In this document: positions 12,246-24,513 of the stretch, piece by piece
Position numbering within the stretch: position 1 is the stretch's first letter
Layout: each line of letters opens with the position of its first letter
DNA from: Adenophora triphylla var. japonica
Lineage: Eukaryota > Streptophyta > Magnoliopsida > Asterales > Campanulaceae
DNA length: 64,000 nt
Direction of reading: 5' to 3'
Assembly: GCA_022495995.1 (NCBI GenBank)
Contig: JAFEMH010000161.1
Span: 124,001-188,000, forward strand
Notes under the pieces: generated by a model
What the model was told of the DNA's origin: nothing
What the model saw: the letters and a program-made list of their open reading frames with translations, nothing else
Databases searched by the model: none
Translations under genes and position numbers: made by a program

Positions 12246-12745
12246 ACAACTAATTTTCTTATGTCTAAGTGATTTTATATTTAAAAAAATAGTTTATTAA
12301 ATACTAAATTACTTTTTATTTTTTCCATATTTTTTTCTATTTTTTTTTAAAGGAAAACTCGTTTGACCTGTGGATCTTCAGACACGGGCCAAACGGGCAG
12401 GCTTGGACATCTGAAATTGGACGGGTCGGACCGGGTTTAGGCCTGTTTCATCACACGGGCTCACGAGCTTCAACCTGTCTCGCCCACAGATTGGTCCGTA
12501 CGGACCGAGCCGTGACGGGCCAGCCTGTTTGGCCGTCACCGGTTGAGAGATCCACAAATTATAAATTGATCTCGATTATTCAAGGTGGGAGGAGAGAGAC
12601 GTAAATAACATCGAAACCGCTTGCTAATCGTTTGCTGGTGCGCAGCAAGCAAGAGAAGGAGTGCGGAGGAACAGTCTTTTCTCCATTAACCTTGCAATAG
12701 ATTTCAAAGATTCGAGTGGTTGCAATAGAGCTGTCTGTCTCAGAC

Positions 12746-13209
12746 TAGGGCTAGGGCTGTTACATGAAACGAGTTGATTCGGGTTCGGCTAGTAAAAACT
12801 CGAGTTTGAGTGGGCTCGAGCATAACTCGAGCTCGAACCGATTTTCAAGTTCTTTTTTTTTTTAGTCGGCTCGTGTTCGGCTCGTATGTTCGACGAGTTC
12901 TGATTGAGATCTACTCGTTTGAGCTCGGCTCGTTAAGCTCGTTAAAAAGCTAGAATGAATTTTGTCCGCGAATGACTTGTTTAGGCTCGAGATTGATTAA
13001 ACTCGAATTAGTGCTCGATAAAGCTTGTTTGATTTCAGATTTTTTCAAAAAATAAGTCCAAGCTCGAGCTCGGCTCGTTAATACTCGAGTTCGAGCAGCT
13101 CGCGAAAAGCTCGAAACTCGATTCGATCCGAGCTCGAACAGTCATACCGAACTCGAGCTCGAGCTCGAAACTTCAAAGTTCGACTGGGCTCGACTCATTT
13201 ACAACCCTA
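12746..13209. mobile_element. Short non-autonomous hAT derivative
   Basis: Left end TAGGGCTAGGGCTG, right end TACAACCCTA. Flanking 8-mers TCTCAGAC and TCTCCGAC match at 7 of 8 positions, as expected for an hAT target duplication. The interior is a dense run of GCTCGAGCTCG-like words on both strands. Confidence 0.75.
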
Positions 13210-13218
13210 TCTCCGACA

Positions 13219-13327
13219 ATTTGAGTTGTATATTAATGTGAGTTACATTCTTATAATTACTTTCGTTAGAATTTTGAGTTGTATATTAATGTGAGTTACA
13301 TTCTTATAATTACTTTCGTTAGAATTT
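13219..13327. repeat. 52-bp tandem duplication
   Basis: Two near-identical copies containing TTGAGTTGTATATTAATGTG, adjacent to the right end of the hAT derivative. Confidence 0.85.
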
Positions 13328-13350
13328 ATCGGCATGAAATAACATGTATA

Positions 13351-13575
13351 CTCCCTCAGTCCCTTGCGATTTAGAATTTTTGGTCAACTTGATTATATTT
13401 TAATCAATAATAATAAACAATAAGTATTCTAATGAAAATTTTAAAAATTATTGTCGTATCACGACTGATAATACTTTCAATAATAAATTTTTAATATGAC
13501 AATTTTTTTATTTAAATTATTAATCAAATGTGATCAAGTTGACAAAAAATTTTAAGTCGAATGAGATGAAAGGAG
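13351..13575. mobile_element. Degenerate Stowaway-like MITE
   Basis: Ends CTCCCTCAGTCCC and a decayed complement near AAAGGAG, flanked by TA. Interior arms are loosely complementary. Confidence 0.65.
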
Positions 13576-14029
13576 TATATGTTTATATATTTGTATTCGG
13601 AAATAAATATCGCACTTTTCACTTTGATTTATCTCAAACATTTTTAAATAAAAAAGGTAATTTAGTGCAAAGTTAACATTATACAAATAGTACAACATCT
13701 TATTTAAAAACGTTGACAAGTTAACAGCAAAATTTATTATGAGACGGACGTATTATTTGTCATCAATCCGACTACACAATTCCTGATTAGATTCGGAACC
13801 ATTATTGAGTTTGGATTTGTATTTAGTGACAGAAAACACATATTTTGAGTCCTTTTTTGTAGGCTAGGGCAGCTGGCAGTAATTCAGTTCCAAAAATCAA
13901 TTTGATCAGTGCTCATCATCGTCATAGGAGTAATACTTGAGTGGTCATTGTCCAAACTCTTTATAACATGGCTTCAGTTTACTGACATCCCCAAAAAGAT
14001 GCTCTTCTTCTGTTTATGAACATGGGTTG

Positions 14030-15113
14030 GGACAGAAGGAAAAACTTTTATTTAGGCCCTAATTTTTTTTCCGAGGAAATGGTATTTTTTAAAAAATAAT
14101 AAAAAAAATTGAACACTCTCTTCTTTGGCTCATACGAAAAAAAAAAAAAAACCAATGGTCTCCTGGCCAAGTGGTATCTTGCCGGCCTCCTTCGGGAAGG
14201 TCTAGGGTTCGATTCCCCCCGTGGTAGATATTTGTGGATTTAATTCTGCCATTCGTTTCAGGAGCCTTGGAGTCTCCCGGGGCACATCCGTGCAGTTAAG
14301 GAAGCAGCACTGCTGCTGGAGCAGTCAATTGGTATTGTAAAAGTGATGTAAATGTCTCTTTGGCAGGAGCAGCCATTTGGTGATGTAAGAGTGTTCATGC
14401 CTTGTAGGAGGGCTCCTTTGGGGTCAGAAAAGTGATGTAAATGTCTCTTTGGCAGGAGCAGCCATTTGGTGATGTAAGAGTGTTCATGCCTTGTAGGAGG
14501 GCTCCTTTGGGCTCAGGAGTATAAGGGGTGCTGCCACCCTGGCTGCATAGGGCATATCCCGCGATTTACCTCCGCCTGCAAACTGAGGGGCCGGTACCTA
14601 GTGGTCCAGGATTAGTCCGGCGAAGCTGGGATCACCTGGGTAATAAAAAAAGACACAAAAAAAAAAAGTCTTACCCGAAAAATCAGCAATCAGCGAGAAA
14701 TAAGAAAAGTGTATAGTGAAGCAAGTGTTTTGAGTATAAAAAGTGAAATATAAGAGAGAAATGGGATATCAAATAGTAAATGAACTTTTATTATTAGTAT
14801 GATAAGCGGATTCAGGGCCGGCCATGACAAGAGGCATGTGAGGTCATGGGTTGGGACAGATGGAAAAACTTTTATTTAGGCCCCAAATTTTTTTCCGAGG
14901 AAATGGTATTTTTTTAAAAATAATAAAAAATTGAACATCTTCTTTGGCTCATACGGAAAGACACAAAAAAAAAAAAAGTCTTGCCCAAAAATGAGCAATC
15001 AGCGAGAAATAAGAAAAGTGTATAGCGAAGCAAGTGTTTTGAGTATAAAAAGTGAAATATAAGAGAGAAATGGGATATCAAATAGTAAATGAACATTTAT
15101 TATTATTATGATA
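14030..15113. repeat. Tandem duplication split by a SINE
   Basis: The block starting CATGGGTTGGGACAG occurs at about 14030 and again at 14850, continuing through CCGAGGAAATGG and AGCGAGAAATAAGAAAAG to a GATAAGCGGAT(T/C)CAGGGCC end. The second copy lacks the SINE and so shows the pre-insertion state. Each copy ends in an hAT 5' end (CAGGGCCGGCC). Confidence 0.8.
14155..14652 (+). mobile_element. tRNA-derived SINE with internal duplication
   Basis: A Pol III A box (TGGCCAAGTGG) and a perfect B box (GGTTCGATTCC) lie about 45 bp apart at the head, followed by a roughly 430-bp body and a TAATAAAAAAA tail. The body has a segment of about 110 bp (GTGATGTAAATGTCTC to GGGCTCCTTTGGG) repeated twice. 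A related copy in reverse orientation lies at 57436-57895. Confidence 0.8.
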
Positions 15114-15121
15114 AGCGGATC

Positions 15122-17068
15122 CAGGGCCGGCCATGGCAAGAGGCATTTAAGGTCATGGCCTAGGGTCACAAAAAATGGTCATGGCCTAGGGTCACAAAGA
15201 AATGGACTTTTTTAGGGGCCTCCAAAATTGTTGGGTATATGTAATAGGTAGGCCCAATTTTAACCCAAAAATTTAACCCATATCAATATTTGGCGCATAC
15301 ATATTCAACATTTCACATTAAAAAAAAGCCCAAATTTAAATTTTTCCCTAATTTCTTTTGTTACTTAAAAAAAAAAAAACGAAAAAAAAGATTGAAAGGA
15401 AAAAAAAAACGAAAAAAAAAATTGAAAGGGAGAAAAAGAAGCGACGCTTACCATGGAGCCACCGGACGCACCACCACTGCAGTTGCCAGTTGCATCACGC
15501 TATCGACCACCGTCAATAATCAAGTAAGTAATTCGTTCTCCTTCTCCAATTCCTATTTCCTAAATCCTAATTGATTTTGAAAATCCTTAATTGAAATTTG
15601 AAAACCCTATTTGAAAACCCAAGAGCTGACAGGCCTGTGACATGTATTTTGGAATTCTTGCTCAGTTTCTCTTGTAGGTGGTAAGTTAATAAATTGACTT
15701 TATAATACTGGTTACTAATAGCCTTACATGAAAACAAAGCAAACAAAGGAAAACGTGGTTACTTTTGGTTGATATTTTGATAATTGAATAATGTAATAAT
15801 TTGAAATTAATTTGTGTTTTTTTAAAAGTTGTGGTTACTTACAGGCAAACAAAGGCAAATTAATTTTTGGTTTTTTTTTTAAGATAAGAAATTCTAAAAG
15901 TTGTTTTTTGTGTGTTGTTAAATTGTAAAATTTGTTTTATTTTTTGCTTATTTGATTAATGTTGTTTCTAGGATTTTTGCTATGTCAACACGAAAACATA
16001 TTCCTGAAAGTGAAAAAAGGAGGAAGAAGAAAAGACACGAAAAATTAACTCAGTCTCTAAGTGGTTCTCTTAACAAGTATTTTACATGTAATAAGTCGTT
16101 CGAAGGGGCATCTATTCTCGTTGACAATGTGGTGAACGAGGAACCGGTAGATGTGATTGATGATAAACCACTTGATAGTGTTAATCATGACGAAGAAGGA
16201 GAAGAAGGGGGAATCAATAATGATATTCCTATGAATTATTATGAAAAAAGAGAACTTCTAGATTTATATGATTCAAACAATTGAAAGTTACTCAATCAGG
16301 ATTTCATTGACTTATTAATTGAGAAGGGGCCTATAAGAGTTGAAATAGAAGACTCTGCATATCCTAGAAATAATGTGCATAGTTGATATAGCTCTTGCTT
16401 CATTTGATGAGAGATTCAAACAATTTTGTGAGTATGAAAAGAATTTCGATTTCTTGTTTGATTTGAAGAAGTGCACAGATGATGAAGTTTTGAACATTTT
16501 CTGTAAGAATCTTTCAAATATATTGACACATAAGGAACAAGTTGATATCAATGGTGATCATTTGTTTATGGAGTTGCAACTTGTTAAACATGTTTTGCCA
16601 TCAGACGTCAAAGGACCAAAGCAAATGTTGAACTACTTGATATGCGAAACAATGGATATTTTTTCAACATGGAGATTGCTTATCGGATTTTGTTGACTAT
16701 TCCGGTTACAGTTGCATCCGGTGAAAGAAGTTTTTCGAAGTTGAAGTTGATAAAAAATTATCTTCGAAGTACAATGTCTCAAGAAAGGCTAAATAGGCTA
16801 GCTTTGATATCGATTGAGAAATGTATAGTTGATAAAGTTGATTATTCAACTTTGATTCATGATTTTGCTGCTAAATATTCTAGGAGAAATATGTTTATAT
16901 AGTATCATGTAAGGATATTATGTTATATCATATTTTTATTTATTATAAAATATTGTTACTTACTAGATTGATAATGACCATATTTTTATTTATTTGGTTA
17001 AAAGTTACATTAAGGGGGCCTCACCTAAAAAGTTAGCCTAGGGTCACAAATTTTACAGAATCGCCCTG
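15122..17068 (+). mobile_element. hAT transposon with 8-bp target duplication
   Basis: The element starts CAGGGCCGGCC and ends CGCCCTG. It is flanked on both sides by the identical 8-mer AGCGGATC (15114-15121 and 17069-17076), the hAT signature. Total 1947 bp. It encodes broken transposase pieces, so it is probably non-autonomous. Confidence 0.9.
15952..16902 (+). pseudogene. hAT transposase remnant (ZMYM/TTF-finger type)
   Basis: The first piece (15952-16284) has the basic head SEKRRKKKRHEKLTQSLSG typical of TTF-finger hAT proteins, then an acidic stretch and a stop. The middle piece is 16373-16696. The last piece (16642-16902) contains the hATC dimerisation motif with TIPVTVASGERSFSKLKLIK and NRLALISIEK. 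Frames do not join, and the catalytic core is almost wholly deleted. Confidence 0.85.
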
Positions 17069-17301
17069 AGCGGATCTTATGAATAAAGAAGTAATAAATT
17101 TTTTCATTATTTTGAGATTATGTCTTTTCAAATGGGTCCTTTAAAGTGAAATTTTGTGCATTTTGAGGTTATGTCTTTTCATTTTGAGATTATGTTTTTT
17201 CATTTTGGAAACACTCTTCTTGGAAAATTTACTATACTGATAGTACTAAAACAAGCACTAATGCACGAGGTGATATACTTGATTTTTTGCTATAAACCAT
17301 A

Positions 17302-17544
17302 CTCCCTCCGTCCCATAAAACATTACCCTTTACTGTTAGAGAACGAAAAATAAGGAATAATATTATTAAAGTAGGTGTTGTGAGTGGGAGGAGAGAGAAT
17401 GAGTGAAAAGAATAGTAAATTTGAAAAGTGTTGTGAGTATGACAAGTGGGTCCCATGAATAAAGAAGTATTAAAAAATTTCCTTTTTAGAAAAGTAGGAC
17501 GCCCAAAATAGTAAAAGGGGTAATGTTTTATGGGACGGATGGAG
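17302..17544. mobile_element. Stowaway MITE
   Basis: Ends CTCCCTCCGTCCCATAAAAC and its near complement, flanked by TA. About 243 bp, non-coding. Confidence 0.85.
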
Positions 17545-17617
17545 TATTTCCTATTAATAAAAGATGTAAAACAGATAGTACTACCATCACAAAAATAGAA
17601 TAAGAAATAAAATAATA

Positions 17618-17850
17618 CTCCCTCCTTTTCAAAATGTTTGTCTCATTTGATTTTTTTGTTAAACTTTGACCACAAATTTATGAGAGATTAATCATGATCA
17701 TGAAATTTTAAAAGTTGTTGTTGATAATATTATTAATGGTGAATCAATAGGAATTTTTAGAATTTCATGAACATAATTAAATTGTCATATATTTGTGGTC
17801 AAAGTTTAATAAAAAAATCAAATGAGACAAACATTTTGGGACGGAGAGAG
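17618..17850. mobile_element. Stowaway-like MITE, hairpin type
   Basis: CTCCCTCC... to ...GGACGGAGAGAG, flanked by TA. The two arms are complementary almost throughout (TTTGACCACAAATTTATGA paired with TATATTTGTGGTCAAAG). The same subfamily occurs at 45366-45599. Confidence 0.85.
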
Positions 17851-18372
17851 TATTATTGTTTTCGAAACAAGCATTAATGCATCAGGTGATATACTTGAAT
17901 TTTTGCTATAAACAACAATTCTTGTTAATAAAAGATGTAAAACAGATAGTCCTACAATCACAAAAATAGAATAGGAAAATATTGTTGTTCCTGAATACTC
18001 AAATTAATTAAACACACAGATAATAAAGATTTTCTTGTTCCCAACATCCCAAAATAACAAGGTTTCATAAATCATTAGGCGACCGCTAGGCGTTGAAGTT
18101 GGACGAGGTCTATGCGGGATCAAGAATTAAACATAATTTATAACATTATGGTAAAATAGAGCTGAAAATGCAACTAGTATACGTCAAATAAATTTTAATG
18201 AAAATAATAACAATGTTAATGAAATTTTCAATTGAAAATACTAAAATTAAAATTTGTAGGTGAGGCCTAGATGAATTTGAAATTAATTGCGACATTTTAA
18301 GTGCATTTGAAGTTAATTGCGACATTTTAAGGTGAGGCCTAGATGAATTTGAAATTAATTGCGACATTTGTA

Positions 18373-18798
18373 GGTGGCATTTGATTTTTTAAGTGTTAAG
18401 TGCTGAAATCTGATTTCACGTCTGAATTTTGCTGAATTGATAAGAAGTAGTGTCTGAATACTGATTTCTGAATTATTAAAAATGTTTGAATATTCATCTG
18501 AATTCATATCTAAAATTAATGTTACGACATTTAATGAAGTAGATAGATGAGATAAATGGTTATTGATCTATTGTTTGGGTTGGATATTTTTGAAATTACG
18601 AATTTATAGAAGAGATATATATGAAAAAAATCAATTAAGAGGCAAATAATTGATAGTTTTATATCTGAAAATTAAGTAAAAAATAATAGGCATTCAAATA
18701 TTAATGGAGAAAAAAAAACAGTTTGAATTGCATCATGTCTGATGCACGCACCCATTCATATCTAAATTAGAGCTGAAAATAAAAAACAAACGAGGCCT
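18373..18798. mobile_element. Possible Tourist-like MITE
   Basis: Left GGCATTTGATTTTTTAAG and right AAACAAACGAGGCC look like decayed GGCCTTGTTTG-type inverted ends. No clear target duplication. The interior is repetitive (CTGAATTT words). Confidence 0.35.
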
Positions 18799-19204
18799 TA
18801 TTGAATATTTTACTGTAATATCTGATCTTAAGGGATTGAAGTTAACCGCGGCGTTTTATGGCCGCCTAGCGTATAGGCGAATGATTTTTTTAGAACACTG
18901 CAAAATAAATGAGTTCCCAACCTTTTATTTATAACACCCGATCTATAAAATCTCCGCTGGTGGTACCTCTGTGGGTTGCAGAAAAGAAAATGTAATGTAA
19001 TTGTAACTAACTTGAACGCTTTGAGGTGGAGGACGAACTATTTATTTGTACATCCCTTTTATCTGCAAAATTCTTTTCTGAGAAAGTCTTCCAAGTGCCG
19101 GAATATCGATGGGTAGCCTCTACAAGGAAAATTGCCACATTAAGTGCTCTCTAAATATGAAGGGGGGGGGGGGGTTGCAAAGAAGTAATATGTCCAATTT
19201 AATA

Positions 19205-19516
19205 CTCCCTCCGTCAATCCCGAAATGATATTCCCACTTTTTTTGTTATCATTACGAAAGTATTATGAGCAATTAATTACGCTTAATTTAATTTTCCTAA
19301 TGAAAATTTAAAACTTGCTATTGATAAACCATTATCAATACTATCAACAACAATTTTTAGATGTTCATTAGGAGGATTAGATTTACCTAAAATTATTGCT
19401 TAAAATACCGTCTTTTTAGATGTTCATTATGAGAATTAGATTTACCTAAAATTATTGCTTAAAATACCGTCGTGACAACGAAAAAAAGTAGGAAGATCGT
19501 TTCGGAACGGAGGGAG
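19205..19516. mobile_element. Stowaway MITE with internal duplication
   Basis: CTCCCTCCGTC... to ...AACGGAGGGAG, flanked by TA. The segment TTTTTAGATGTTCATTA plus the following 40 bp is duplicated in tandem inside. Confidence 0.8.
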
Positions 19517-20027
19517 TAGGTATATCCACAAACATTTTCTGCCCTTGTTCCCCTTGGAACAAGTTTGAAAAATTGAAGTATTCAGAGATGCATTACCAAC
19601 CTTGGTAGTAACAATTACTCCTACTTAATAATATATGAGGGCTAAAGTTAAGAATATGATGGAAAGAGCAAACTTAATGTCTAAGATGAGACTCTTATGA
19701 TGGAATATCAAAAAAAAAAAAAAAAAAAAGATGTAACTTTTAAGTGAAGGCTCTATATAAATAGAAAATCATACAGAATGTACATATAATATGCTACAGT
19801 GTTGCACAATAGAAGACCTTCATGCATAAATTGTTGTACATTCTGTAGAATTCTGTACACTAATTTCTGTTTATACATCATTTTCTGTAAGTGAAACAGA
19901 GAGAATAGCTTGCAAAGATGCTGCATCTAAACGTGCTCTTATCACACCAAGTCCATTACAAATGAGGCTTGACAGGAAGAAAAATGACTGGCCGTATATG
20001 CCTATGTTTTTGGGGAGGACAATAAGT

Positions 20028-20226
20028 AGTAGCGGATCCAGGATAAATTCAAAGTGGGTGCACAAATTACTTGGACAACTTTAAGTAAGGGAAAAAATAA
20101 AGAAAGCAGCGGGACTCGAACCTGGAATACCCAGGTAGCAATCGGCCTCTTACCACTATACTACAAAAAATTTACTAAGTGGGTTCACTACCACCCAGTA
20201 TATAGATCCTATAGATCCGCTTCTGA
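20028..20226 (-). mobile_element. SINE-like element with tRNA-like head
   Basis: On the minus strand TAGTATAGTGGTAAGAGG, then GGTTCGAGTCC, resemble the A and B boxes of a tRNA-Asp/Gly-type gene, but no cloverleaf closes. The stretch is bounded by inverted AGCGGATCC/AGATCCGCT words. Best read as a tRNA-derived retroposon fragment. Confidence 0.5.
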
Positions 20227-20318
20227 CAATAAGGCATATATTAAAAATAAAATGTCTAGGCGCCATTTCTTAGGGATTTACTACACGTTTATAGGAATAT
20301 TATATTATCAAGTATATA

Positions 20319-20579
20319 CTCCCTCCATTTCACTACAACCTTTTCCATTACTGTTCGCACAAAATTAAGAAAAAGTGTAGTGGATTAGATGTCGTGAGTA
20401 TGAAAAATGAGAAGAAGAGATAAAGTGGGGTAGGAAATAATAATTGAATTGTTGTTGTAAGTATGACATGTGGGTCCCATTAATATAAAAGTAATGAAAC
20501 ATTTCCATTTTAGGAAGTGTGTAGTTTGTAATGGGACACCCAATAAAGAAAGTGGTAGTTTGTAGTGGAACGCATGGAG
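20319..20579. mobile_element. Stowaway MITE
   Basis: CTCCCTCCATTTCACTAC and its complement near TAGTGGAACGCATGGAG, with TA on the left edge and right edge. Confidence 0.8.
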
Positions 20580-21100
20580 TATTGTGTTATATATTGTGTT
20601 TATCTTGTTACCAAACTTAGAGATTGTGTATATCAATTAGAGATTAAAATCTTATATAATTTAGGAAGATGTATCACAGTAGGAAATTACCTCTCATTGT
20701 AACCCTAGATTATTCTAAAACATTCTCTTGTAACCCTATAAATATGTATCTCTTGTATCATAATAAAATTGAGTCATTTCATATCTCAACCTTACTTCTT
20801 CATGTATAAATTGACTTCGTCTAACCCTTCTTCACTACAATAACGTCTTCAACCCAATACTGTAATAAAGTAATCTACATATCACTCCATTTCCATTTGA
20901 CTGGGCCTGCTTCTGGACTTAATATAATGGCACATTATCTTTGCACAACCAATAGTCTAATATCAACATTAATGTTTTTGCACACATTGTAATTAGAGCA
21001 ATTCAAGATAAGCATAAACCTGGAACATGGTTTTCTCCATGCTGCAATGATCCTCTCACCATAAGAGTTCCGGGGATCTGCTGAAAGACCTAAAATAATA

Positions 21101-21336
21101 CTCTCTCCATCCCGGAAAGACAGTCCCACATTTTTTGTTCTTACTTTGACCAATAATTTAGGTTACTTTAGATTATCATAATGAAAATCTAAAACTTGTT
21201 ATTGATAATATTTATGATGGTGTACCAATAACAAGTTTTAGATTTTCATTAAGATAATAAAACTAACCTAAATTATTGCTCAAAGTTCATCAAAGTAACA
21301 ACTAAAAGTGGGACTATCTTTCCGGGACGGAAGGAG
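21101..21336. mobile_element. Stowaway MITE, hairpin type
   Basis: CTCTCTCCATCCCGGAAAGA pairs with TCTTTCCGGGACGGAAGGAG; TA flanks. Inner arms (AAAACTTGTTATTG / CAATAACAAGTTTT) also pair. Confidence 0.85.
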
Positions 21337-22090
21337 TAAATAAAACACGGTCAAATTTATTTTCCCAGCGGAAAGTCAGAGTGATGCAAACTATTGAAAA
21401 ATTACCGAATGCGGAAGTTCATTTCATCTGAAGCAGAACTCAAACAAGTTGAACTGCTGGATGCATCCCACTCAGATTGGCCATTTGCAGCTTCGTTATC
21501 ATTTCTTAACCCATTCCTCAGGATTGCCTCACAGTGACACTTTGTTGCGCTTATCTATTTCCATTCAGATTATGTTCCACATAAGAACAGAGAACAGTGC
21601 TTTGATGATAATTACATTTACACTGCAAAGTAAATGTCATGAAATATAAATCAACATAAAACGGGGCACCATTTAATTTGCAGGATGCTCCGATTGCACA
21701 GGAAAAGGATTCCACAAATTGCAGAACATGAAATGCGCTGTAAGAAGACCCTGAATAAAGAATAAAGTCTCAGCATCGTATCAGAACTTGACATGTTATA
21801 TGAGTCAAAATACAAATCATTCACGGCCTGCACTTTACCCATTTACAAGAGATTATTGAAGTATATTTGAAATGGACCGATGTGAAAAGAATTTTGGGCC
21901 ATAAAATATAAGTCTTGATTACCTTAATAATAGCAATGCTAAGAAGATGGATTTATCCCGATTAAAAAGAGAAATGGCAAAAAAGCGTTCAAGGTCTTAT
22001 CTAAAGACCGAGGCTTTAGAAAATACCGGGGATAGTTTTATTTCTCTGTCATCCTTTTTATTTCTTTTTGTCTTGATTCACTTTTTGTTC
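21337..22090. other. Intergenic, nothing recognised
   Basis: No conserved coding or RNA signal seen on either strand. Confidence 0.5.
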
Positions 22091-22349
22091 TATGATGGCT
22101 TGGTCTAGTCCCCATCACACTTTATTTTCAAATTTTAATAAAATTAGGGTGCTTCTTGAAGCCCTTTTCGACAAAAAAAAAAAAAAAGACAAAAATTTAC
22201 CGATTAATATCAGCTGCCAGAACATAGTCAAAAACTTACATAATCAACATGCCCCACCAGTCCCCCCCCCCCCTTCCTTTGCCCCCTCCCACTTTACTGT
22301 TATGTCAACCCACAGCTTCAGCATCACTCCATCAATCAATCCACACCCC

Positions 22350-22513
22350 CCCCCAAAGGATATACAATATGAACGTTTTAGCCTCAACCCATTAAAAGCT
22401 CCTGGGCCCAATAGGCTGTATCCAACTTTCTACAAACAACAATGGTCAATCCCGCAAAATTTTGTTAGGAAAATGATATATTTGACAAATTTGTTTATAC
22501 ATTCCTCTCCATA
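22350..22513 (+). pseudogene. LINE (L1-type) reverse transcriptase scrap
   Basis: The frame reads FSLNPLKAPGPNRLYPTFYK followed by QQW, which matches the conserved L1-type block KAPGPDG...FY..W just upstream of the RT palm. Sequence before and after is not recognisable. A short decayed remnant. Confidence 0.6.
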
Positions 22514-22559
22514 GACATCAATAATGCTCTAATTTGCTTCATAAAGTCAGCACCCAAGA

Positions 22560-23115
22560 CGACTAATATTACCACCCTATCAGCAATGCAACCTAATTTA
22601 CAAAAAGTTTTGGTTGTCAGCTCTTTCCTTGACTTGACGATGATTGCCTATGAGCCTATCAAAGTAGTTTCATCCCTAAAGAATGTGTTGTTGACAATGC
22701 CATTAAGAACTACCACAATTGCTCAAAAAAGGACTAGGGAAATCCTTCACATTCCCATTAAGATTAACTAAGAAGAAGAGTATGACTGATCAGAATTCTA
22801 TAATTCAGCACATAAGTCTTTATTTCATATATTACGACCTCACTGGATTCACCTTGTTATATAGCGTATCACCTGTTTGTCCCTTCCCATCAATTACCAC
22901 CCAATTTCACCTGATCAATACATAATGAGAACATTAAACATATGAAAAAAAAAAAAAAAAAAGAAAGAAAGAAAGCCAAACTGGTAATACCCATTGATGA
23001 AGAACCATTTGTCACATAAATATTTGTATAGCTTCTCTAACAACAATTAGCATCAATAGCTTCTCTAATAACAAGTAATATCAGGGTTGCCTGATGCAAA
23101 GTAAGAGAGAATTTC
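22560..23115. other. Intergenic, nothing recognised
   Basis: Contains an A/AAAG run near 22945-22975. No coding signal that I can support. Confidence 0.5.
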
Positions 23116-23119
23116 AAAC

Positions 23120-24121
23120 CTCAAGCATGAAAGAAAGGACACTCTTCGCAGCCACATGAGATGATATTATCTTCTTGACAGGAGGCACAAAAGACCAAGC
23201 AAGCCCCCACCGACTTGTTTGACCTTGGACATTACTCCAACCTTCCTAAGCTTTGATATTAAAATCTTTAAGTTTGATTTCCTTCCAATCATAGATGTGA
23301 ACCACCTAGAAAGCAAAATAATAAAGAGAACATTTATATTATAGATAAAGAATAGAATTCGAGGTCAACTGAATCACACTTGAGAATTAATTGAGAGTGG
23401 AAAATTACAGAAAAGACTGCTTCAGTTGCACACTATCTTGAATAATCTGACTGATAAAAGCTTGTTCTCCGCCAGGACAAACCATCTCTGCCAGGGTCCC
23501 ACCACAAGAGGTTATCGTGTCCTGCTTCCTCCATTCTCTGAAAGAAAAGAGGATTACAAATACAAAAGTCAAATTTCTCGCCATCTCGAGTACACCCAGA
23601 AATACAGGAGGTCCATGATAAATATCACTGGTCCCAGAAGCCAAATCAAGAGAACATGAAGCTGACGGCTCTGTGTCCACAGATACCCCTTTGCTGCAAT
23701 TGATTTCACCATTGACTGAAATTTCACTACATGGTGTTTCGCTATAAGATGACTTCTCCTCATAGTCAACTTTTCTAATTTCAATTAATCCTGAAATCTG
23801 TGGATTGTTTGTTACATTTTTTTTCAGCCCATTCTACTACTGCATCAGTCACATCTGTTAAAGAGACGTTTTATTTTGACTGGATAAATTTGAGAAATAA
23901 AACCAAGAAAATATACCTGATCCCACAAAGCTCCAACCTAGAAGTGATGCACCAAGAAGAGGGTAAATGCAATTTGCCCCAGTCCCAATATCAAAACCCT
24001 CTACAATATCGCCTTCCTTATGTGAGTTTGGAATGACATCAGAAGATAAAAGATCTTTGATCCATTGGATATAATTGGATCTGTTTGGTACTGTGGGCAA
24101 AGATGTCCATCAGAAATCCAC
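23120..24121 (-). pseudogene. FIO1: FIO1/METTL16-like U6 snRNA m6A methyltransferase pseudogene
   Basis: METTL16 (FIONA1 in plants) methylates A43 of U6 snRNA. Three exons are readable on the minus strand: 24121-23917, 23854-23409 and 23305-23120. The first holds PNRSNYIQWIKDLLSSDV and the SAM-binding block GFDIGTGANCIYPLLGASLL. The second holds YHGPPVFLGV, the catalytic motif changed from NPPF to NPLF, and CGGTLAEMVCPGGEQAF. The third holds RKSNLKILISKLRKVGV and WGLAWSFVPPVKKI. Damage: an extra A in a run of eight (about 23820), a lost base before GEKFDF, a further shift after MEEAG, and a deletion between VGV and the VQGQT-like segment. N-terminal exons are missing. Introns are retained, so this is a duplicated, not a processed, pseudogene. 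Confidence 0.85.
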
Positions 24122-24513
24122 CTAGAGTTATGAAGTCAGAATTCATTAGTTTAGAAACATAAACCCAGTTGAACTATTAAGCTAAACCAGACCTCTCCCA
24201 CAATGAGCTTGCCTATCTTAGTTTTAAATTATTGAGAGAGTTAACTGGTTATCAAACAGAACTCAACCGAGAACAATTAACTACCTTGCATAAAAAATAA
24301 ACTCAAAACTCAACGTGTTCTAGAGTATGTATTTAAGGTCCAAAAAGGCTTGTATTTAATAAAAATGAAATAAACAAAGGTGAAAACTTGAGGTACTTAC
24401 AATTCCGAAAAATATACAAGAATGGAACATTATCCAGCTTGATAAGATCCAGTTAATCAAGTAACCAGATGGCATGTTTGAAGAACTACAAATGAAATGT
24501 AAAAACGTTAGAT

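Larger units (their letters stand above)
9228..12545 (+). mobile_element. Decayed hAT (RICESLEEPER-like) transposon
   Basis: Terminal regions at 9235-9430 and 12350-12540 are rich in GGCCCGT/GTTTGACCCGTGG words, as in this plant hAT group. The interior carries BED-finger and hATC fragments. Exact ends and the 8-bp target duplication could not be fixed, so boundaries are approximate. Internal deletion and stops make it non-autonomous. Confidence 0.65.

Noticed and set aside
17618..17850. MITE hairpin as a microRNA precursor
   Set aside because: Arms are complementary across their whole length and end in Stowaway termini with TA flanks; a transposon explains it without invoking a microRNA.
20105..20165. 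Possible tRNA gene on the minus strand
   Set aside because: A and B boxes are present but acceptor and anticodon stems do not close; it fits a SINE head.
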